Origin: Burkholderiales bacterium
GTDB taxonomy: Bacteria > Pseudomonadota > Gammaproteobacteria > Burkholderiales > SG8-39
Assembly: GCA_025929745.1 (NCBI GenBank)
Contig: JAICPQ010000069.1
Location: 1-10,909 of the forward strand
DNA length: 10,909 nt
Direction of reading: 5' to 3'
This document shows, piece after piece, positions 6,601-10,909 of the stretch; position 1 is the stretch's first letter; every line of letters begins with the position of its first letter. The position numbers and the translations under genes were made by a program. The notes beneath the pieces were generated by a model. It did no database searches and was not told the origin of the DNA. It worked only from the letters and a program-made list of their open reading frames with translations.

Positions 6601-7014
6601 ATGGACATCAACGAAGTGGCGCAGCGCTCCGGCGTGCCGGCGTCGACGCTGCGTTTCTATGAGGAAAAGCGGCTGATCAAGTCGGTCGGGCGCCGCGGCC
6701 TGCGCCGCGTGTTCCACCCCGGCGTGCTGGAACGCCTGGCGCTCATCGCGTTGGGTCGCGGCGCCGGTTTTACGCTCGATGAGATCGCGCGCATGTTTGC
6801 TCCGGATGGGCGCCCGCAGATCGACCGTCACATGCTGGCCGCGAAGGCCGAGGAACTGGACGGGACCATTCGCAAGCTGAGCGCGATGCGCGACGGGTTG
6901 CGGCACGCGGCCGCCTGCCCGGCGCCCAGCCACATGGAGTGTCCTACCTTTCGCCGCTACCTCGGCGCCGCCGCATCCGGAGCGTTCGGGTCACGAAGCA
7001 GGAAAGCGCCGTGA
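6601..7014 (+). CDS. MerR family transcriptional regulator with CueR-like Cys loop
   Basis: This is a 137-residue MerR-type regulator. The N-terminal winged helix-turn-helix reads MDINEVAQRSGVPASTLRFY followed by EEKRLI (1-26). The GFTLDEIARMF helix (56-66) and a dimerisation helix (about 76-104) follow. A C-terminal loop has CPAPSHMECP, with C106 and C114 in a C-x7-C spacing. E. coli CueR has C112 and C120 in the same arrangement, also followed by Pro, so metal or thiol sensing is possible. The residue aligned with CueR Ser77 is Arg71, neither the Ser of monovalent sensors nor the Cys of divalent ones, so the ligand cannot be predicted. It lacks the four-Cys [2Fe-2S] cluster of SoxR. ATG 6601 has AGGG about 9-10 bases upstream. 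The stop overlaps the cupin ATG by one base (TGATG). Probable targets are the divergent DUF2938-DUF2798 operon and its own gene. Confidence 0.88.
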   Translation: MDINEVAQRSGVPASTLRFYEEKRLIKSVGRRGLRRVFHPGVLERLALIALGRGAGFTLDEIARMFAPDGRPQIDRHMLAAKAEELDGTIRKLSAMRDGLRHAAACPAPSHMECPTFRRYLGAAASGAFGSRSRKAP

Positions 7015-7301
7015 TGCAGTCGCGGCCGCGCGCTGAATCGAAAGTTCTCCAGGAAACCGAGCGCGTCATCGTCACGCAGTGGCGCCTCAAGCCCGGCGGT
7101 GAGACCGGCTGGCACCGCCATGCCTACGACTACGTCGTCGTGTGCTTGACCGCGGGCAAGCTCGTTGCCGAGACGAAAGACGGCGAAGTGACGACCGAGC
7201 TCGCGTTCGGCCAGGCGTACACACGTCCGGTCGGAGTCGAGCACAACATCGTGAACCCCGGTACAGGCGACTTCGTTTTTGTCGAGGTCGAGCTTAAGTA
7301 G
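7014..7301 (+). CDS. Single-domain cupin protein
   Basis: This is a 95-residue protein consisting of one small beta-barrel (cupin_2 type). Cupin motif 1 is G28 to H34-R-H36. The usual Glu four or five positions on is replaced by D39/Y40 in HAYDY, a variant I know from other small cupins. Motif 2 is an exact match, G66 x5 P72-x-G74 x2 H77 x3 N81. H34, H36 and H77 should bind a metal. ATG at 7014 is chosen because it overlaps the MerR stop (TGATG) and AGGAAAG lies at 7000-7006; a GTG immediately before it (7011) is an alternative. The frame is open further upstream, but that is inside the MerR gene. The enzyme or ligand role is unknown. Co-translation with the regulator suggests a shared signal or stress. 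Confidence 0.85.
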   Translation: MQSRPRAESKVLQETERVIVTQWRLKPGGETGWHRHAYDYVVVCLTAGKLVAETKDGEVTTELAFGQAYTRPVGVEHNIVNPGTGDFVFVEVELK

Positions 7302-7304
7302 CGA

Positions 7305-7754
7305 CTAGTAGCTGTTCTCGGGGCGGTTGTAGCACTTGAACTCGACCACGTTCCCGGACGGGTCCGCGATCATGAAGCAGCGGTGCTCGTGCGGCGAGGC
7401 GCGGAAGCGCGCGCTCGGCCGCATGATGAAGTCCACGCCGAGCGATTCCACGTGCTCGAGCATGCGCTCGAAATCTTCCATGCGGAGAAACGTGAGACCG
7501 AAGTGCCGGGGATAGGCGCGCGGGCTCGGTTCGACGTCGCCCGGCTCCAGGTGGCACACGAGCTGCAAGACGCCGCCGAAGCTGAAGGTCACGCGATCCT
7601 TCAGGATCCGGATCGGCTGCGCGCCGAGAACTTCCGAATACCATTCGGCCGCCTCGTCGAGCGAGCGGCACGGGATCGCGATATGCGCGATATACAGCCC
7701 ATCGAGGGCCGGGCTGTTGTCGAGCAGGCGTTCGGCGAGCGCGGTTTCGAGCAT
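7305..7754 (-). CDS. VOC superfamily protein (glyoxalase/dioxygenase-like)
   Basis: This is a 149-residue protein with the paired beta-alpha-beta-beta-beta fold of the vicinal oxygen chelate superfamily. Visible elements are YIAHIAIPCRSLDEAAEWYS (21-40), LQLVCH (63-68), RHFGLTF (83-89) and DPSGNVVEFKCYNRPE (131-146). Likely metal ligands are H24, H84 and E138. The DPSGNVVEFKCY ending is common in uncharacterised dioxygenase/isomerase-like members, so no substrate can be given. ATG at 7754 has no good ribosome binding site and the frame is open further upstream, so the start is uncertain. GGAG at 7787-7784 is too far away to serve it. The gene lies 74 bases beyond the end of the IorB-like gene on the same strand and could be the last gene of that operon. 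It ends 3 bases from the convergent cupin gene. Confidence 0.82.
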   Translation of the reverse strand: MLETALAERLLDNSPALDGLYIAHIAIPCRSLDEAAEWYSEVLGAQPIRILKDRVTFSFGGVLQLVCHLEPGDVEPSPRAYPRHFGLTFLRMEDFERMLEHVESLGVDFIMRPSARFRASPHEHRCFMIADPSGNVVEFKCYNRPENSY

Positions 7755-7795
7755 GGCGCGAGCGTACCGACCCGGCGCGCCTTCTCCGCATTCGC

Positions 7796-7826
7796 TGACA
7801 AAGCTTCGCCGCGAATGACAAAGCTT
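7796..7826. repeat. Short direct repeat in the spacer before the VOC gene
   Basis: TGACAAAGCTT occurs at 7796-7806 and again at 7816-7826, a 20-base period. The flanks ATTCGC (7790-7795) and GCGAAT (7811-7816) are inverted copies of one another. No T-run follows on either strand, so it is not a clear terminator. It could be a decayed dispersed repeat or a regulatory site; its role is unknown. Confidence 0.5.
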
Positions 7827-7828
7827 GA

Positions 7829-9877
7829 CTAGATCGCGGCGGCGATGCGGTCCGGAGTGAGAGGAAGATCACGCACGCGCACGCCGAGCGCGTCGTAGAG
7901 CGCGTTCGCGACCGCGGCGGCGACCGGGCCCATCGTGCACTCGCCGGCGCCGACCGATTTTTCGCTGCTCTTTAGGAGCAGCACTTCGACGCGCGGCACT
8001 TCGCTGAACTTGAGGATCGGGTAATCCTCCCAGCCGACGACGCCCGGCCGATACGCCTCTTTCAGCGTCCAGCTCGCCGCCTGGATGCAGCCGCCTTCGA
8101 TCTGGTTCGCCACCCCATCGGGATTGACCGGCAGGCCGACGTCCACGGCGGCGACGAGCCGCGTCACGCGCAGCTCGTGCGTCGCCTCGACTTCCGCAAC
8201 CACAGCGCAATACGCCCCCAGATTCTTGTACTTCGCAAACGCGATGCCGCGCCCGCGATTCTCGGTCTTGCGGAATGCGCGGAACGCTTCGGCAGCCTTT
8301 TCGATCACCGCGCGGCCGCGCGCGTCGGTAAGATGCTTCAGACGAAACTCGACCGGGTCGGCGCCAACAGCGGCCGCGCACTCGTCCATGAAGGACTCGA
8401 TCGCGAACACGTTGCCGAAAGCGCCAAGCGAGCGCAGCGACGAGCTGCGAAGCGGCATCTCCCTTACGTAGTTGTTCACGACGAGCAGATCGGCGAAGTC
8501 GTAGATCGGAATGCAGTTACGGTCCGCCCCGCCGGCGGGCAGCGCCGGATTCACCGCCGGCGCGATCTCGAAGGGCTTCGCGAGATGCGCGGCGGCGGTG
8601 AGCGTGGGCAGCTTGGCGCGTCCCGGACGGTGCGTGTGGCCGTTACTCCAGAACTCGTGGCGCCACGAAACAATGCGGCCGGATTCGTCGACCGCCCCCT
8701 CGAGCTCGAACGCCATCGCCGCGCCGTAAGGCTCCCAGGCGAACTCGTCCTCGCGCATCCACTGCAGGCGCACCGGCCGACCATTGGCTCCACGCGCGAG
8801 CAGAGCTGCGTCGAGCGCGACATCGTCGGCGCCGTTGTGGCCGTAGCAGCCGGCGCCTTCGACATGCGTGACGACGATGTCCTCCTCACGCATGCTGAGG
8901 ATCTTGGCGAGGTCCTGGCGCAATCCGAAGATGCCCTGCGTGTGCGACCAGACCTCGAGCTTGTCGCCCTTCCAGCGCGCGATCGCGCACGACGGGCCGA
9001 TCGAGGCGTGCGCGATGGCGGGTTTCGTATAGGAGGCTTGCAGGCGCTTCACGCCTCGCGCTTTCGCCGCGGCGTCGGCGTTCGCCTTGGAGATGATGCG
9101 CTCGGTGACATGCGCCTTCAGCCAGGTGGGCATGTCGTCAGGCACCGGCGGGCCTTCTTCCCAAGTGCACTTCGCGCGCAGCTTGGCCGCCGCAGCGATC
9201 GCCTCCTCTTCGCGCTCCCCCAGAACGCCGAGGAAGCTGCCGTCGCGCACCACCTTTACACCGGGCACGTCCGGCACGGTAAGGAGGTGCTTGAAAGCCT
9301 TCGAAGGGCGCACGACGCGCGCGTGCAGCATTCCGGGGATGACCATGTCGTGCACGTAGCTCGCCTCGCCGGCGAACTTGCGCGGCAGGTCAACGCGCGG
9401 CACGCTCGCCCCGACCACCGTATAGGCGGCCTGCGGCTTGACCGGCGCGTCGCCGGGAATCTCGCCCTCGTCTTCGGCGAATTCCCAATAGCTCACCTTG
9501 ATGTCGCGCCCGCGGATGGTGCCATCCTCGACTCTTAGTTCTTGCAGCGGGACATCGAAGCGCCGCGCGGCCTTTTCCAGAAGGAGCCGGCGCACCTTCG
9601 CGCACGCCTCGCGCAAGGCCTTGCCGCCGTCCTGGATCGAGAGACTGCCGGAGGTCACGCCCTCGTCCGGGCTGGTGGCGGTGCTCGCGGGGAGGAGCCT
9701 GATCCGGCTGATTTCGACATCCAGCTCTTCGGCAGCGATCTGCAGGAGCGCCGTGGCGATGCCTTGCCCGAGCTCCACCTTGCCGCTCGCGATCGACACG
9801 GTGCCATCGCGCTCGAAGTGCACGCGCTGCGAGAGGCGCCGCGCGTCGGTGAGCGCCGCCGGCTTCTCAGCGAGCAT
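7829..9877 (-). CDS. IorB-like molybdopterin-binding subunit of a xanthine dehydrogenase-family hydroxylase
   Basis: This is the 682-residue catalytic subunit of a two-part molybdenum hydroxylase of the isoquinoline 1-oxidoreductase type. Such enzymes hydroxylate N-heterocycles or aldehydes using water. Domain order as seen: a cofactor-binding segment first (VSIASGKVELGQG, 27-39, and TSGSLSIQDGGKA, 75-87), then the hammerhead domain (FAGEASYVHDMVIPGMLHAR, 168-187). The large Mo-binding part follows, with RSLGAFGNVFAIESFMDECA and, near the end, VGAGECTMGP, where E646 is the expected catalytic Glu. This order, with a cofactor segment ahead of the hammerhead, is characteristic of IorB-like proteins. 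Many IorB proteins carry a Tat signal peptide; none is seen here, so a cytoplasmic site is likely. ATG 9877 overlaps the end of the IorA-like gene by 11 bases and has no ribosome binding site of its own, implying coupling. No FAD subunit is nearby. The substrate is unknown. Confidence 0.88.
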   Translation of the reverse strand: MLAEKPAALTDARRLSQRVHFERDGTVSIASGKVELGQGIATALLQIAAEELDVEISRIRLLPASTATSPDEGVTSGSLSIQDGGKALREACAKVRRLLLEKAARRFDVPLQELRVEDGTIRGRDIKVSYWEFAEDEGEIPGDAPVKPQAAYTVVGASVPRVDLPRKFAGEASYVHDMVIPGMLHARVVRPSKAFKHLLTVPDVPGVKVVRDGSFLGVLGEREEEAIAAAAKLRAKCTWEEGPPVPDDMPTWLKAHVTERIISKANADAAAKARGVKRLQASYTKPAIAHASIGPSCAIARWKGDKLEVWSHTQGIFGLRQDLAKILSMREEDIVVTHVEGAGCYGHNGADDVALDAALLARGANGRPVRLQWMREDEFAWEPYGAAMAFELEGAVDESGRIVSWRHEFWSNGHTHRPGRAKLPTLTAAAHLAKPFEIAPAVNPALPAGGADRNCIPIYDFADLLVVNNYVREMPLRSSSLRSLGAFGNVFAIESFMDECAAAVGADPVEFRLKHLTDARGRAVIEKAAEAFRAFRKTENRGRGIAFAKYKNLGAYCAVVAEVEATHELRVTRLVAAVDVGLPVNPDGVANQIEGGCIQAASWTLKEAYRPGVVGWEDYPILKFSEVPRVEVLLLKSSEKSVGAGECTMGPVAAAVANALYDALGVRVRDLPLTPDRIAAAI

Positions 9878-10304
9878 CGAGAATGGCGCGCACTACACGG
9901 TTGTGCGACCCGCAGCGGCAGAGGTTGCGGTCGAGCGCCTCGCGGACTTCGCTTTCCGCGGGCTTGGAATTCTTCGAAAGCAGCGAGACCGCGCTCATCA
10001 CGATGCCGCTCATGCAGTAGCCGCACTGGGCAGCCTGATGCTTGACGAGCGCCTTTTGCACCGCGTGTTCGCCCTCGAGACCTTCGATGGTGGTAATTCG
10101 CTTTCCGATGACGAACGAGAGCGGCGTATCGCAGGAGGCCATGGCGCGGCCGTCGATGAGCACGAAGCACGCGCCGCACTGGCCGTTGCCGCAACCGAAG
10201 CGCGTGCCGACGAGGCCCAATTCGTTGCGCAGGACGTAGAGGAGCGGCGTATCGGGATGCGCCGCGACGCGCTGGCGCGCGCCGTTCACTTCGAGTTCCG
10301 TCAT
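9867..10304 (-). CDS. IorA-like [2Fe-2S] subunit of the molybdenum hydroxylase
   Basis: This is a 145-residue electron-transfer subunit with two iron-sulfur clusters. The N-terminal plant-ferredoxin-type cluster has C38, C43, C46 and C58 (GCGNGQCGAC then ASC). The C-terminal helical domain binds the second cluster through C94 and C97 (QCGYC) and C129 and C131 (LCRCGSH). All eight cysteines are present. The protein passes electrons from the molybdenum site of the IorB-like partner to an unidentified acceptor. The length is normal for IorA/CoxS-like subunits (about 150-170). It starts 10 bases after the stop of the Bug/TctC gene and overlaps the IorB-like gene by 11 bases, so all three are one operon. 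No clear ribosome binding site precedes its ATG. Confidence 0.92.
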   Translation of the reverse strand: MTELEVNGARQRVAAHPDTPLLYVLRNELGLVGTRFGCGNGQCGACFVLIDGRAMASCDTPLSFVIGKRITTIEGLEGEHAVQKALVKHQAAQCGYCMSGIVMSAVSLLSKNSKPAESEVREALDRNLCRCGSHNRVVRAILDAR

Positions 10305-10314
10305 GCCGCGAATT

Positions 10315-10909
10315 CTATTCGGGCCTGACGCCTGCGACGCGCGCCATCTCGCCGTAGGCTTTCAGCTCGGCGAGGAAGAACTTGCGAAACTCCTCCGGCG
10401 TACCGGCCGCCGGCTCGACACCGAGCGTGGTCAACCGCTGCAGCACTTCCGGCTTCTGCATCGCCTTGCGGACCTCGGCGGAGAGCTTGTCGAGCACCTC
10501 CGGCGGCGTGCGCGCGGGCGCGAACATGCCGAACCAGCCGCCGTCGTAGGTCCAGTTCACGCCCGACTCCTTCATGAGCGGCGCTGTGGGCACGGCGACG
10601 TTGCGCTTTTCGCCGCTGTAGGCGAGCACCTTCACCTTGCCGCTCTTGAGATGCGGCATGATCGGCGCGGGCGAGACGAGCATCGCCTGCACTTCGCCCG
10701 CGACGAGCGCCGCGGCCGCCGGACCGCCACCCTTATACGGGACGTGCGTCATTCTGATGCCGGCAATCTGGCTGAACACCTCCGTGGCGAGGTGCCAGTT
10801 GTTGCCCACGCCCGGCGTGCTGTATGCGAGCTTCGCGTCGGGCTTCTTCGCGTACTCGATGAATTCCTGCAGCGAATTCACCGGCAGCGCGGAATTAACC
10901 GCCAGGAAA
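10315..10909 (-). CDS. Bug/TctC family periplasmic solute-binding protein, N-terminus outside window
   Basis: The gene runs off the right edge. The 197 codons before TAG (10317-10315) are about the C-terminal 60% of a protein usually near 320-330 residues. The signal peptide and first lobe start are therefore missing. Recognisable Bug/TctC blocks are KLAYSTPGVGNNWHLATEVF, then IAGIRMTHVPYKGGGPAAAA, LVAGEVQAMLV, KVLAYSGEKR, GWFGMFAPARTPPEVLDKL and GTPEEFRKFF. These proteins bind carboxylates or other small organic compounds in the periplasm. Most are not encoded with tctAB membrane subunits, and none is seen here. It is the first visible gene of the operon with IorA- and IorB-like subunits, so its ligand may be the hydroxylase's substrate or a related compound; this is inference. 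A GTG at 10881 is internal and not the start. Confidence 0.92.
   Translation of the reverse strand, partial: FLAVNSALPVNSLQEFIEYAKKPDAKLAYSTPGVGNNWHLATEVFSQIAGIRMTHVPYKGGGPAAAALVAGEVQAMLVSPAPIMPHLKSGKVKVLAYSGEKRNVAVPTAPLMKESGVNWTYDGGWFGMFAPARTPPEVLDKLSAEVRKAMQKPEVLQRLTTLGVEPAAGTPEEFRKFFLAELKAYGEMARVAGVRPE

Noticed and set aside
8177..9538. Long plus-strand open frame (453 codons) opposite the IorB-like gene
   Set aside because: It lies wholly antisense to a clearly conserved molybdopterin subunit, is rich in Arg/Ala/His as expected for a GC-rich shadow frame, and shows no domain or ribosome binding site.

Overview
The window is GC-rich, densely packed bacterial DNA. It most likely comes from a betaproteobacterium, Burkholderiales-like or an uncultured relative. 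The grounds are a Bug/TctC-type solute-binding protein placed beside oxidoreductase genes, a DUF748 (AsmA-like) envelope protein, DUF2798/DUF2938 membrane proteins, and strong GC bias at third codon positions. This taxonomic call is inference. I see no rRNA, tRNA, CRISPR array, insertion sequence or phage gene.

Left part (1-4564, plus strand): the C-terminal part of an ATZ/TRZ-type amidohydrolase enters from the left edge. It is followed by one very large gene (1175-4564, TTG start behind a strong ribosome binding site) for a 1129-residue, membrane-anchored DUF748/AsmA-like protein. That protein shows four internal repeats separated by Pro/Ala-rich linkers and an OmpA-like tail.

Middle part (4565-7301): after a 279-base spacer comes a tight plus-strand chain of a DoxX-family membrane protein, a DUF1801 protein and a tiny membrane-protein gene that looks frameshifted. 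The chain runs head-on into a minus-strand pair, DUF2938-DUF2798, and the two 3' ends overlap by 11 bases. Divergent from that pair is a MerR-type regulator followed at once by a single-domain cupin. The 82-base divergent spacer holds a near-perfect dyad closely resembling the SoxR/MerR operator class, next to a TTGACT -35 hexamer facing DUF2938. The regulator carries a CueR-like C-x7-C loop. DUF2938, DUF2798, MerR and cupin therefore look like one small regulated module with an unknown signal.

Right part (7305-10909, minus strand): from the right edge leftwards, a Bug/TctC periplasmic solute-binding protein (cut by the window edge), an IorA-like [2Fe-2S] subunit, an IorB-like molybdopterin subunit and a VOC-fold metalloprotein. 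The first three are spaced 10 bases apart or overlap, so they read as one operon. The set suggests capture of a small organic acid or heterocycle and its hydroxylation by a two-subunit molybdenum hydroxylase. No FAD subunit or cytochrome is present in the window, so the electron acceptor is unknown.

Nothing here is a recognisable new system in the strong sense. The best candidates for a second look are the MerR/DUF2938/DUF2798/cupin module with its operator, the Bug-IorA-IorB operon, and the four-repeat DUF748 protein.
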